From Hemerocallis citrina (Eukaryota; Streptophyta; Magnoliopsida; Asparagales; Asphodelaceae): a stretch of DNA of 64,000 nt. Location: contig CM030366.1 in the NCBI GenBank assembly GCA_017893485.1, positions 45,878,283-45,942,282 of the forward strand, given 5' to 3'. Of the stretch, positions 1 through 10,380 are shown piece by piece. Within the stretch, counting starts at the first letter, position 1. The number at the start of each line of letters is the position of its first letter. The notes under the pieces are model-generated. The model did not search any database, was not told where the DNA came from, and saw only the letters and a program-made list of their open reading frames with translations. The translations under genes and the position numbers were made by a program.

Positions 1-826
1 AACTTGTATGACAAAAAAAATACATATAAGCTACTTGCCTGATATGAAGACGACGAAAACGAAGATGAAGATTAGAATAAAGAGAAAGGATCCCAAACAA
101 CGAACACGAACGAACAAGAGATGAGAATCCACACCAACCGAAACATGTGCACACGAGACGCACGCGCACACATACAAAGACAGCAGCAAACAATAGCAAT
201 AGTGGATGGCAGCAACAAGGGAGGACGACAACTGCCTGGGCTGTTGCTGACCACAGCGGAAGACGACAGCGACGGTGGCTAGGGGCTCAGCCTGATCACT
301 GCGGTGCTGCGCTGCTCGAATGGGGACAGGGGGGTGCAGCGAGGGACCGGGAAGAGGAGTGGGGTGTTGCGGTGGGGTTTGCTGGCATCGAGGAACTGGA
401 CGGCGACATCAAAGAGGAAGGGGAGATCGGGAGTTGGTCGGGGGTAGGAGAGAGAGTAAGTGACGGCTAGAGAGAGAGAGGAAATATTAGAGTTTTGGTA
501 ATTAGGGTTAGAGAGCAATTAGGGGGATTATATAAAGTCAATATGGGTTTTGGGTGAACTGGATAGTATCCAATAGGAAAAAATAAGTCCAATAAGAGAC
601 AAATAAGCCATGAAATAGGTTTAAACAATAAACAAGATCAATAACAAATTTGTAGATCAAATAAATGAGAATGTAAAGCTGAATCAGTGCAAAATGAATC
701 ATAAGAGAGAGAAGAACAACACACGATACAAAAGAGATGAAAATCAATAAAATCAGCAATAAATAAAATAACCATGAATTTTATTAAATATAAATAAAAA
801 TATAAATATGAGCAACAAGGGTTAAA
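1..826 (-). mobile_element. LTR fragment of a long-LTR gypsy family (cut by window edge)
   Basis: The stretch around 25-75 (a TTGCCTGATATGAAGACG-like block followed by GAAAACGAAGATGAAG) matches the corresponding block in the Tekay LTRs near 22080 and 30405. As there, a G-rich stretch follows (about 230-470), then a decaying AT-rich tract, and it ends in AAGGGTTAAA, the mutated counterpart of the ACAGGGNTTACA ends seen at 22972, 31290 and 35272. By that alignment it is an LTR in minus orientation. Its other end and target duplication lie outside the window; the expected duplication copy is ACTCA at 827-831. Gag-protease sequence of another element resumes directly after it, so it interrupts that element. 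The open frames inside are low-complexity and not believed. Confidence 0.65.
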
Positions 827-1231
827 ACTCAAAGCATCTCTCATCAAGAGGCCTCCTCAAGACTTTTCGGGCCTCCTACAAAGGGCTGAGAAGTACATCC
901 GAGTAGAAGAGGTCATTCATCCACAAGACTAAGGAAAGCCTTTATCCGGGAACAAATAGAAGAGTACCACTGAAGAGGGACCCCAGACATCCCAGAAGGA
1001 TGGTTCCAGCCAAAGTCGCGAAAAGGAACATAAGGGACCAAAACCGATGGTGTCAATTCCATTGGGGCCATGGCCATGACACAGAGGACTGATGGGACAT
1101 CAAATAAGAGATTGAAGCTCTCATCCACCACTGTTACCTATCCAAGTACACCCAGAAAGATAAGGTAGAACCTCCTCTGGTATGAGGGCTAACAAACACA
1201 CAGAGAAAGATCCTGAGTCCCAAGACTCCGG

Positions 1232-1387
1232 ACCTCTAGCCATCCTCCATACCATCCTCAGAGGACCAATGGTTGGGGATCCAACTCCTCTAGGAAGGCA
1301 TTCATCCGGGACCTCCAGCCATCCTCCATACCATCCTCAGAGGACCAATGGTTGGAGATCCAACTCCTCTAGGAAGGCATTCATCCG
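1232..1387 (+). repeat. Tandem duplication of ~79 bp inside the Tat gag-protease linker
   Basis: Two head-to-tail copies share ATACCATCCTCAGAGGACCA, then GGTTGG(G/A)GATCCAACTCC, then AGGAAGGCATTCATCC. The block corresponds to the conserved linker between gag and protease in Tat elements (HTI..GGP followed by RKAFIREAR). It differs at only a few bases, so the duplication is younger than much of the decay around it. Confidence 0.8.
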
Positions 1388-1430
1388 AGAAGCGAGAAGT
1401 CCACTCAACACTCAATGCACAACATCCCCT

Positions 1431-1446
1431 CCCCCCCCCCCCCCCC
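1431..1446. repeat. Poly-C tract (16 C) in the protease linker
   Basis: A homopolymer run lies inside a wider C-rich stretch (1424-1455). It is one of four long C runs in the window and may vary in length between alleles or assemblies. Confidence 0.9.
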
Positions 1447-1938
1447 TCACTCCCTTACCCCACCACAAAGAGCTCGGGATTTTCAGTAACTTTATTAGAA
1501 AAAACTCTGGAAGGCCTTTGGACTCCTTACTGTGATGCACTAGTGAACAACCTCTTCATGGCGAACCATGAAGTGTGCCGCATCTTGGTGGATTATGGCA
1601 GCTCGAAGAACATCCTCTTCTTGGAACAATTCGAAGACCTCATGTTCTTAAGGGACCGTCTCAAGTCTGTAGGATACACTATGCATGGATTCTCCGGGGA
1701 CTCTGTCCAGATAGAGGAAATAGTCACACTAGATGAAACTGCAGGGAAAGCCTCAACTTCCCGAACAGAGGTCATGGACTTCATGGTTATCAATATGAAG
1801 GTCGTGTACAATGCCAACATCAGCCTCCCAGACCTAGCAACTCTCCATGCCATAGCTTCGACGTTTCACACGGAAATGAAGTTTCCCACCCCAAATAGTG
1901 TAGGAGAAGTTAAGGGAAGTCAAGAAGTGGCTGGGAGA

Positions 1939-3364
1939 TGTTGATTCTTGATTTTGATGATTACAACATAATGCAAATTTGTTGTGCTACTTCTCATATA
2001 TTGCAGGTTGTATCAAAGTTATCATGTATGATACACAAAGGCCTCAAACCAAATTGATCAAGCAAGCCACAAGGTTCTAAATCTGACGAATGATCAAGCA
2101 AAGCTTCATACAAAGACAATGGCTAAAGCTTCACTCAAGACTCAAGTCAAGACCAAAGCTTCAATGTTTTATAGTTTGTGTGTCTTGTAAAATAAATGTA
2201 ATTTTTCTCTTTGTTGAGTCTTAGATTGATGTACAGCCTTGTCACACACACACACACTCACACATAATTTTACAACTGTGTGTTTTACAAAATTTAAAGG
2301 TCAAAACAGTTTGAACTAGATCAGTTGTTGAGTAACAGTCGATTGCCGTTAAGGACCAGTCGACTGAACCTATACAAAACTATCTGAACTTCTTCAAACT
2401 CTGACCAGTCAACTCATAACGGCAACCCAGTCGACTGTTCAAGCCGTTTCGACAGTTTACTAATTTCAAAACTTGTATTTTCAAATTCAAAAAGTTATAT
2501 CCATTTTTAATCAGTTGTAGGAATTGTTTCTACAACGTTCGAGGGATTCTACTCTATAAATAGAGCCTTAGAATCACCATGGAAAGGATCCAAGAATTTT
2601 TGAGAAAAAGTTTAAGTATTTTGCTTTCAAAGAAAAAGTTTTTATACAAAACACTCTAATCTCTAAGTCTTGGTTCTCTGATTTCAGTCCAGCATAACAT
2701 TGAATTCGTTTTGGACTGATTTCAGAAGTTGACCAAATAACCACGTACAAAATCACAATCACAACAAAGCTATAGGTTGATTGTAACATCTTTTATTGTT
2801 TTCTTATCCTCTTGGTTGGAGAGTAGGACTCTAGGTTGTAGAGTCAGGTTTTTCACTCTTGGTAGAAGAGTGGGTTGCTCTCTCTAGGTGTGAGAGAGAA
2901 CTACAGGTTGGACAAGGTTGTTGTCTAACGCCATAGGGTATTCTTGTACATTTTCAAGAATAGTGGAAAATCTCAAATGGGTTGCTTGGGGACTGGATGT
3001 AGGTCGGGAGGACCGAACCAGGATACATCATGTGTACTCTGTGATTGGAATCTCTGTGGTTGTATCTCTTTAAACTTTTTCATTACTTGCATTTCAGTTT
3101 ACTCTAAATCTTTCTGGTAAGTCAACTAGATATCCATTCTAAGTCGACTGATCAGACTGATATAACAAACATCTCAAAAACTCTTCTGGCGAGTCGACTG
3201 TCTCTCTTATTTAAGTCGACTTATCTGACTAGTCTAAAATACTCTTCTACTCTAACGCCCCAGTCGACTGGACAGAAGATAACTCTCAATTCTGCAATTA
3301 ATTTTTGATACAACACTATTCACCCCCACTCTAGTGTTTCTTGCCTTGCCTACAGGATCCAACA
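1939..3364 (+). repeat. 5' LTR of the SIRE-like copia element
   Basis: It runs from TGTTGATTCTTG to ...GGATCCAACA and aligns along its length with 10381-11837, with scattered substitutions. A TATA-like CTATAAATAGAGCC at about 2553 is the likely U3 promoter. It carries nine or so GTCGAC-core motifs (for example near 2360, 2430, 3142, 3262) and a (CA)n run near 2245. Confidence 0.92.
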
Positions 3365-3366
3365 CT

Positions 3367-3378
3367 TGGTATCAGAGC
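3367..3378 (+). other. Primer-binding site (tRNA-iMet) of the SIRE-like element
   Basis: TGGTATCAGAGC lies two bases after the 5' LTR, the standard initiator-Met tRNA complement in plant copia elements. Confidence 0.95.
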
Positions 3379-3391
3379 CTGGTTGAGTGCA

Positions 3392-4341
3392 ATGGCAACT
3401 ACTTCTAATGCAAATCAATACCATGAAGGCCAATCTACACAAAGGTTACCCCTCTTCGAGGGAACCAACTACAACTATTAGAAGTGTAGAATGAAGATCT
3501 ACCTTCAGTCCATCAACTATGAGATATGGAACATGACAGAGACCGAGTACACCGCTCCTACCATTCCATATGCACAATGGAACGATGACATGAAGAACCA
3601 AACAATGAACAATGCAAAGGCGATGAACGCGCTATTTTGTGCCCTTACAAAGGAGGAGTTCAACCTTGTGTCCAATACAACAACCGCATATCAAATTTGG
3701 CACACACTCGAGGTAACTCATGAAGGAACAAATAAAGTAAAAGTATCTAAATATATGTTCTTGTTCACAGGTTTGCAATGTTCTGCATGAAGGAGAATGA
3801 GAATGTGTCTGAGATGATTACAAGGTTCATGGATATTCCCAATTCACTTGTGGCACTTGAAAAGACGTACACTCAAGCCGAGATGGTAAGGAAGGTACTT
3901 CGTGCACTAACCCCCGAATGGCAGAAGAAGACCACCGCCATAGAAGAGGCCAACAATTTAATACAACTTTCTCTTGAGAATCTTGTGGAAAATCTTATGG
4001 CATATGAGGTACAACATGAAGAGCACAAGAAGGATCAAGAACCTCAACAATCCAAGAAGAAGACACTAGCATTCAAGGCCATGTCGGATTCCGAGGATGA
4101 AGAAGAAGATGAGGAAGAGATTGTCATGTTCACGAGGAAGTTCAAAAAGTTCCTAAGGAAATGTAAGTTTAATTCAAAATCTAAGGAATCTAATGAACCT
4201 TCAACTTGTTTCAGGTGTAACAAAATAGGTCATATGAAGAAGGATTGCCCACTAGAGAACGCAAAACCGAAGGGAAAGGCGTCCAAATTCAAGAAGGACA
4301 AGTACACAAAGAACAAGTTCATGAAGAACAAAAAGGCGTAA
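3392..4341 (+). pseudogene. SIRE-like copia gag polyprotein, broken
   Basis: Capsid/nucleocapsid protein that packages the element RNA. It begins at ATG 3392 about 14 bases after the primer site. The N-terminal block is followed by TAG at 3479-3481, where the family has the Trp of an N-Y-x-x-W motif (TGG to TAG). The frame continues 3482-3790 (DUF4219/UBN2-type gag core), then a small indel near 3760-3778 moves the reading to the frame at 3778-4341. That part carries the rest of the capsid, an acidic stretch (DSEDEEEDEEE), a CCHC zinc knuckle (CFRCNKIGHMKKDC, about 4210-4250) and a lysine-rich tail. A TAA at 4339 now ends the frame where elements of this lineage read on into pol. Confidence 0.9.
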
Positions 4342-5240
4342 CAAGCAACTTGGGATGATAGCGAATCTTTATCGGAAGAAAAAAATGAAGAGACAAACGA
4401 GGTTACTAATGTGTGTTTTATGGCGTCTCAAAATCAAGTACGTAATGACTATGACTCTAATGATTTACTTGATGCTTTCAACGAGATTTTTCAAGAACTT
4501 AAAAAAGAAAAAAATTAGAGTTAAGAACTTGGAGAAAGTTAATCATACACGTTCTCAAGAGAATTTTAACCTTGATAAAGAAGTGAAATCATTAAATTCT
4601 CGTCTTTCTAGTTTAGATATAGATCTTGTATCTCTAAAGAAAGATTATGAAGAGATATCCAAGAACGTATCTAAATTTAATAAAGGAAAAAAGAATTAAA
4701 ATGATGTTCTACAAAATCAAGTTCAATCCAATAAAAGGTTTAGACTTGATTTTCAAAAATCTGTTGAAAAACTTCATGCTTCTAAGAACACTAGTGTAAA
4801 TAAACTTGTATTTATTTCCAGTGTTAATCATAAACTTTATGAGTTTTTTGAAAAGCCTAAAACAGCAAGTTTTCATGATAAAGGTAAATCTATAGTTCAG
4901 ACCAGTCGACTGAACCCACCCATCAGTCGCCTGTCCAGAGGTACTGAGTCTCATTCAACGAGACAAATACCTCAAATATGTCGACCTATACTACCTCATA
5001 GTCGACTGCATATCAGCCACAGTCGACTGAAAGGTATAATAAAGTCGACTGGACAGAGTAAAAATGTATGGGTTCCAGTCAACCTGAGTCCGAAAGATAG
5101 AATTGCTTATATTAATTCATATATGTTTACTGTATGTAATTCTGCTAATTATATTTCTGCATATGGTGGAAAATCAAACTCTTCTTGAGTTTGGTTTCCC
5201 AAAAACTAATCTATTTTGGACCCAATAAAAAGGGTACAAT
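4342..5240 (+). pseudogene. Gag-protease linker of the SIRE-like element
   Basis: Broken coding sequence with an acidic start (about 4350-4500) and a lysine-rich, coiled-coil-like stretch (about 4520-4700, repeated S-L-x-x-D/K spacing). From 4890 to 5060 there is a cluster of CAGTCGACTG-type motifs that read as Q/K-S-T-D when in frame. Several stops are present (for example at 4516 and 4697). The linker is unusually long, as in SIRE elements. No separate function can be assigned. Confidence 0.65.
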
Positions 5241-5259
5241 TTCATATTGAATATTTTAT

Positions 5260-5640
5260 AGGTACCTAAGAGAGATCGTTGGATACTTGACAGCGGATGC
5301 TCAAAATACATGACTGGTCATGCCAACCTCCTATCTTCCATTCAAGACATTGATGGAGGAACAGTCACATTTGGTGACAACAACAAAGGAAAGGTCATTG
5401 GAATTGGTATGGTCGGTAAGTACACTAACCCTTCTATTAAGATGTTTTATTAGTTAGTAGACTTAAGCATAACTTGTTGAGTATTAGCCAACTATATGAT
5501 AAGAATAATAAAATCATGTTTGATAAAGATGCATACTTAATTTATGATTCTACCATGCAAAATATAATTTTTCAAGGATTTAGGAAAAAAACATTTATGA
5601 ACTATGTTTAAAGGCATATGATTTTTCGAATGATTTTTGC
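5260..5640 (+). pseudogene. SIRE-like copia aspartic protease
   Basis: Near 5279 the sequence reads RWILDSGCSKYMTG, the copia protease active-site block (D-S-G-C/A), followed by a GG.V.FGDN.KGK..G.G block around 5350-5415. After TAG at about 5452 the C-terminal half is still recognisable but out of frame. It cleaves the polyprotein in live elements; here it is disrupted. Confidence 0.85.
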
Positions 5641-6540
5641 TTAGTAGCTTCTAATAATGATTCTTGGCTATGGCATAAACATTTTGGCCATGTGAATATT
5701 AAAAATCTCTATAAATTGTCTAAGTACAACCTAGTTAAAAGGCTGCCAAGACTATCCTTTAAAAATGATAAGTTATGTGATGCATGTCAACTAGGTAAAC
5801 AAATTAAATCTACTTTTAAAACAAAAAAAGTAATTTCTACTATTAGGCCGCTCGAATTAATCCACATGGATTTATTTGGCCCTACTAGAGTTGCTTCTTT
5901 AAATAAAAGTAGGTATGTATTTGTTTTAGTAGACGATTTTTCACGATTCACTTGGACTTTCTTTTTAAAACATAAGAATGATGCTTTTGTAGAATTTGCT
6001 AATTTTTGTAAACGAATTCAAAATTAAAAGTCTCTAACCATAGACACTATTAGAAGTGATCATGGTGGAGAATTTGAAAATGAAATGTTTGCAGAATATT
6101 GCAACAAGAATGGTATAACTTATTCGTTTGCATTTCCTAGAGCTTCACCACAAAATGAAGTGGTTGAAAGGAAGAATAGGACTTTGCAAGAATGTGTACG
6201 TACCATGCTTGTTGAAAGCAATTTACCTAAGTATTTTTGGGCTGAAGCCGTTGCTACAGCTTGTTATGTTTTAAATAGAATTTTGATTAGGCCTAAGCTA
6301 AAGAAAACATGTTATGAGCTATTTTTTGATAGAATTCCTAAGGTCTCTTACTTTAAGATATTTGGATGTAAATATTTTATTCTGAACACTAAAGATAATT
6401 TAGATAAGTTTAATCCTAGATCTAATGAGGGTATCTTTATAGGATACTCAAATAGGAGTAAGGCATATAGGATCTTCAACAAGTCAACAATGACTATTGA
6501 AGAATCCATGCATGTTGCATTTGATGAATCTTTGTCTTCA
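5641..6540 (+). pseudogene. SIRE-like copia GAG-pre-integrase and integrase
   Basis: The pre-integrase zinc-binding block is visible at 5665-5800 (WLWHKHFGHVN...LCDACQLGK, an H-H-C-C pattern). The catalytic core follows: first Asp in HMDLFGP (about 5866), second Asp in RSDHGGEF (about 6054), Glu in NEVVERKNR (about 6160). The lineage-typical GKLD-like tail (FNPRSNEGIFIGYS) is at about 6410. One TAA at 6025-6027 splits the core into frames 5692-6027 and 6085-6885, with the D,D-35-E residues intact around it. It would catalyse strand transfer of the cDNA. Confidence 0.93.
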
Positions 6541-6885
6541 TTGACTTTAATTGAAGATGATGAAACTGATTCATCACCTTTAAATAAAGTAATTACATCT
6601 TTAGAGCAAACTAGCCTTGCAGATAAGTCGACCGATAAGAAAGTCAAGTCAACTGCTGCAAATCAGTCGACTGATGGATTGGTCAAGTCGACTGATCCTG
6701 TTGTGATGTCTCCAACTTTACCAAAATCTTTTGTTGAAGTTAGAGATCATCCTCATGACTTAATAATTGGTGACATTTCACATGGTATTCAGAAAAGATC
6801 CCATATTAACATGTTTTCTCACACAGCTTTCTTGTCGGATTTTGAGCTAAAGAGTATACAAAAAGCTTATGAGAATGAGTTTTGA
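6541..6885 (+). pseudogene. Integrase-RT linker with STD repeats
   Basis: It is open in the same frame as the integrase and ends at TGA 6883-6885 just before the RT block. The sequence is acidic and Ser/Thr-rich. At 6620-6700 it carries four to five K/Q-S-T-D repeats, each encoded by an AAGTCGACTG-like motif identical to the motif scattered through the LTRs. Confidence 0.7.
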
Positions 6886-7740
6886 ATGAATGTCATGCAA
6901 GATGAGTTAAACCAATTTATAAGGAATGATGTATGGGATTTAGTTCCATGGCCTCCTGATCATACTATAATTGGTACCAAATTGGTATTCAAGAATAAGT
7001 TAGTTGAATCAGGACAAGTTGTTAGAAACAAAGCTAGACTAGTTGCTCAAGGGTATAATCAAGAAGAAGGCATAGATTTTGATAAAATATATGCTCCTGT
7101 TGCTAGATTAGAATCAATCCGTATCTTATTATCTTTTGCATATTTTATGAATTTTACACTCTTTCAAATGGATGTTAAAAATGCTTTTCTTAATGGATTT
7201 ATAAAGGAAGATGTTTATGTTAAGCAACCACCAGGTTTCGAACATGAACAATTCCCAAACCACGTTTTTAAATTGAAAAGGCTTTATACGGTCTTAAACA
7301 CGCACCACGTGCTTGGTATGATCGATTGAAGACTTTTCTTTTAGAAACGGATTTTGAAATAGATAAAGTAGACACTACACTGTTTATTAGGAAAATAGAG
7401 ACAGATATCTTGATCATACAATATATGTAAATGACATAATTTTTTGTTCTACTAATAGTAATCTCTATCAAGAGTTTGCTAACACCATGAAAAACGAGTT
7501 TGAGATGAATCACATGGGTGAAATCAACTATTTCCTTGGACTGCAAATTAAACAGTCACCAAATGGCATATTTATTAATCAAGGAAAATATACTAAGGAA
7601 TTACTCAAACGGTTTAACATGGATGACACGAGTAGTAAGGCCACACCTATGGCTACTACCACTACCCTTGACAAAGATGAATTAGGTAAGAGTATCGATC
7701 GAAAACTCTATCAAGGTATGATTGGTCACTCTTATATATA
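6886..7740 (+). pseudogene. SIRE-like copia reverse transcriptase
   Basis: The start of the RT is readable: [33 protein letters not shown] split over 7030-7110, and [12 protein letters not shown] at about 7165 with the first catalytic Asp. A one-base change near 7295 shifts the frame. The region that should hold Y-V-D-D reads Y-V-N-D (about 7422-7433, GAT to AAT), also out of frame because of a one-base loss just before it. The C-terminal part (MNHMGEINYFLGLQI) is open at 7487-7741. The RT is catalytically dead on two counts. Confidence 0.93.
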
Positions 7741-8374
7741 ACTGCTAGTAGACCTGACATTATGTTTAGTGTATGTTTGGGTGCTAGATATCAGTCGAGT
7801 CCTAAAGAGTCTCACTTAAAAGCTGTGAAACAAATTTTAAGATATATTAAAGGCACGTCTGAGTGTGGTCTATTTTATCCACGCACCAATAATTTTCAAC
7901 TTTTGTCTTATAACGATGCAGATTTTGCCGGTAGTAAAACTGACCGCAAGAGCACTAGTGGGACATGTCACTTTTTGGGGCATTCACTAGTCTCTTGGTG
8001 CAATGAGAAGCAAAATTCGGTATCCCTATCTACTATAGAAGCTTAATATTACTGCAAGTTTGGCTTGTGCCCAAATTTTATGGATGAAACAAACCCTATT
8101 CGACTATGGTATTTCTTTTTCAAAGCCTTAAATAATGTGTGATAATATCAGTGCCATTAACTTATCTAAAAATCCGGTTCAACATTCACGTATGAAACAT
8201 ATTTATATTAGACATCATTTTTTACGTGATCATATTTTAAAGGAAGACATTTCTTTAGACTTTATTTCTACTGATAAACAGATAGCTGACATCTTTATTA
8301 AACCACTTAAGGAAGACTCATTTATCAACTTAAAAAGAGAACTAGGAATTTGTAGTTTTTCTGATATTTCTTGA
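7741..8374 (+). pseudogene. SIRE-like copia RNase H and pol C-terminus
   Basis: The RNase H domain is readable from 7762 (HLKAVKQILRYIKGT, YNDADFAGSKTDRKSTSG with catalytic Asp, SWCNEKQNSVSLSTIEA). A TAA at 8044-8046 follows where the family has Glu-Ala-Glu-Tyr. The end (CDNISAINLSKNPVQHSRMKHI, then IADIFIKPL) is at 8138-8320, and pol stops with TGA at 8372-8374. Confidence 0.92.
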
Positions 8375-8961
8375 GTTTGTACACTCTGTTAAGTCGACTT
8401 AAGATCTTATTTCAGTCGACTGACCAACTACTTTTCGCCATATATATTTTCCTGAGTTTGTATACTCTGGAAAGTTGACTGTGTACAGTAATACAGTCGA
8501 TTGCCAATAGTATTTCTGCTATTTTGTGTTTCTTTATTTTGCTCTCGACTAAGTCGACTTCTTTACATATCAGTCGACTGTCGCGAATCAGTTTTCTTCA
8601 AATTCGAAAATTGACACATCTTTTGAGGTGACTTTTTCACTTTACTGCTACCCTTTGACAGATCTGAGCCTTTGACAATCCTTAGCCTTCATCTCAGTCG
8701 TCCATTCAAAGTAAAAACCCTAACCCTTTACTCTCATTCTTTCACTTTTACCCTAACTTTCTCTCTCTCTACCGAGTTCTCAAGTCGGTTGCTGCTGCTA
8801 CCTGGCGATTTCAAGTTTTTTGAAATCCCAGATCGAAGCTCTCTTTCAATTTCAAGTGGTTCTCAGAAGATCTCTTGAAGTTCTTTACTTCTCTTTGCTA
8901 CCTCTTTGTTGGTATACTTCCTAAGACTCTTTCCCTCTCTCTGTTTTTTGAAGTTTTTTTT
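8375..8961 (+). other. Pol-to-ORF3 spacer of the SIRE-like element, GTCGAC-motif cluster
   Basis: Non-coding in all frames at useful length. At 8390-8585 it holds about six GTCGAC-core motifs (AAGTCGACTTAAG, CAGTCGACTGACC, CAGTCGACTGTCG and variants), spaced 20-80 bp apart. A T/C-rich leader with CTCTCT runs follows up to the extra ORF. Confidence 0.75.
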
Positions 8962-10110
8962 ATGGCCCCCAAAAGATCTCGTTCCTCTAATATAAAGGAA
9001 GGCCAATCATCTAGAGACCATCTTCAATATTTGAGAAATCCGAATCTCATTGATAAATGGTACATTATTTGTTCCATTATTATTTTTCCGGGTAGGTTTG
9101 TAAATTTTCCGGATTTCGATCGGTTCCCTCTAGCCCCATTGTTTGAGCAATGTGGACTATTTGATATTTTGTCTCTTGTAAACCAACCCTCGTACTATCC
9201 TCACCTCATATATTTGTTTTACACAAATATGAAGATTACTACTTTAGAGGATGGTAATGTGACTTTTATTTTATCGTCTGTCAAAGATAAACATATGAAA
9301 ATCTCTCCTGCTAGACTAAGTCTTATTTTGAGTCTGTCTTATGAAGGGTGAGATGTTAATATGGATGATGACTCCATTTTTTCTAGAATTTATTTGCCAC
9401 ATCATGGTCATCCTATGACCAATCGATCTATTACTCCTATTGCTAAGCTAGTTGCATGCATACTGTCATATAACATTATTCCCAAAACAGGGAGTTATGA
9501 CCAGTATTCTCTAGAGTTGCAATAAGTTGTTCATGCAATTTTTGGCAACATAAAGATAAATAGGGGTCAAGTCATCTTTAAAAGTCTTGCTAAGGCTCAC
9601 ACTTCTTTTCTTCCATTTGGTGCTTTACTCACTCACGTCTTCCATGCTTATGATGTTGATCTCGAATCTGAGACGGATGTTGTAAAATACTTTGATTCAT
9701 TTGATCGTGCTAGTTTAGCACGTATGAAGTTGCTAAATTCTCCACCTAGGTCTCCTTCTAGGAATGTACCACCTATCCCCTTAGCCACTTCAGCTCGTCG
9801 GTCTTCTGCTTCTACTTCATCTCGTCCTCGTGTTGATTTTGATGATCCAAAAAGTCTTTACACTTCTATTAATTATATTATGGATCGTCAAGACGCTCTC
9901 ATGGATCGTCAAGATGCTCTTGAAGCAAGTATTTCTCATCTCACTCACTTGTTCACCTCTCAATTTTCTCCTCCCTCTCAAGGTACTCAAGATGAAGATG
10001 ACGAAGACAGATTAGCAATATTTTTATTTATTATGTATTTTTTTACTTATTTTGTATTTTGTGTTTATGTAGCTTGTTTGAACTATGTATTTTTCACCTT
10101 ATATGTATAA
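8962..10110 (+). pseudogene. Extra 3' ORF of the SIRE-like element (env-like position), two stops
   Basis: From ATG 8962 one frame stays open for about 383 codons to TAA at 10108-10110, apart from TGA at 9349-9351 and TAA at 9523-9525; both look like simple substitutions. The order is: a basic, Ser-rich N-terminus (MAPKRSRSS); a globular middle with NFPDFDRFPLAPLFEQCGL and an FYTN-like block that reminds me of the plant 'putative transposon protein' domain family; a Pro/Ser-rich stretch (about 9735-9830); a heptad-like, coiled-coil-prone stretch with a duplicated MDRQDAL (9880-9950); an acidic patch; and a last ~30 residues that are very hydrophobic. The position between RNase H and the 3' LTR is where SIRE elements carry an env-like ORF. 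Homology to any envelope is not shown here, and the hydrophobic tail may simply be T-rich leader translated by chance. Confidence 0.6.
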
Positions 10111-10366
10111 CTTTGCTTTTGCTTCTTTATGCTTCCTATGCTTGTCCCTCCTATTTTTTGTTTTTGTTGATGACAAAGGGGGAAAGAATATTGTACATTT
10201 TTTTGTGTATGTTTTATTGTTGTGCATGTATGTTTTATTGTTGTACATGGTGTGCATGTTTTCAATATATGCATATGCATATTGTACATTTGTTAGGGGG
10301 AGCATTGAATAATAAGTATGTGTAATATCTATTTCCATTATTGTAAGCTATTGTGTTGTCATCATC

Positions 10367-10380
10367 AAAAAGGGGGAGAA
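10367..10380 (+). other. Polypurine tract of the SIRE-like element
   Basis: AAAAAGGGGGAGAA sits directly against the 3' LTR start (TGTTGATTC), the normal priming site for plus-strand DNA. Confidence 0.92.

Larger units (their letters stand above)
827..1938 (+). pseudogene. Tat/Retand-type gypsy gag (C-terminus) and protease, decayed
   Basis: This is coding sequence of a Ty3/gypsy Tat/Retand element. About 835-930 reads as the end of the gag core (KRPP...LLQRAEKYI). About 1045-1165 reads as the histidine/cysteine gag tail (WCQFHWGHGHDTED, then EIEALIHHCYLSKYTQK), with the second cysteine codon replaced by TGA. The protease runs about 1480-1938: a CDALV block, then LVDYGSS where the family has D-T/S-G-S, then HGFSGDSVQ and a MKFPTPNSVGEV block. 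Several stops and frame changes show it is dead. The reading continues beyond the copia insertion at 11843 (GCTACATAGC), so gag-protease was once continuous. The start lies left of the window or in the interrupted part. The aspartate is kept, but the altered loop would probably inactivate the protease. Confidence 0.85.

Noticed and set aside
147..470. Open frame of 107 codons on the plus strand at the left edge
   Set aside because: It lies in the G-rich block of an LTR that recurs at 22300 and 30620 with different frames. Composition is repetitive and there is no domain.
3378..5040. CRISPR-like spacing of CAGTCGACTG motifs
   Set aside because: Motifs are 10 bp, unevenly spaced, in a plant retrotransposon, with no repeat-spacer regularity.
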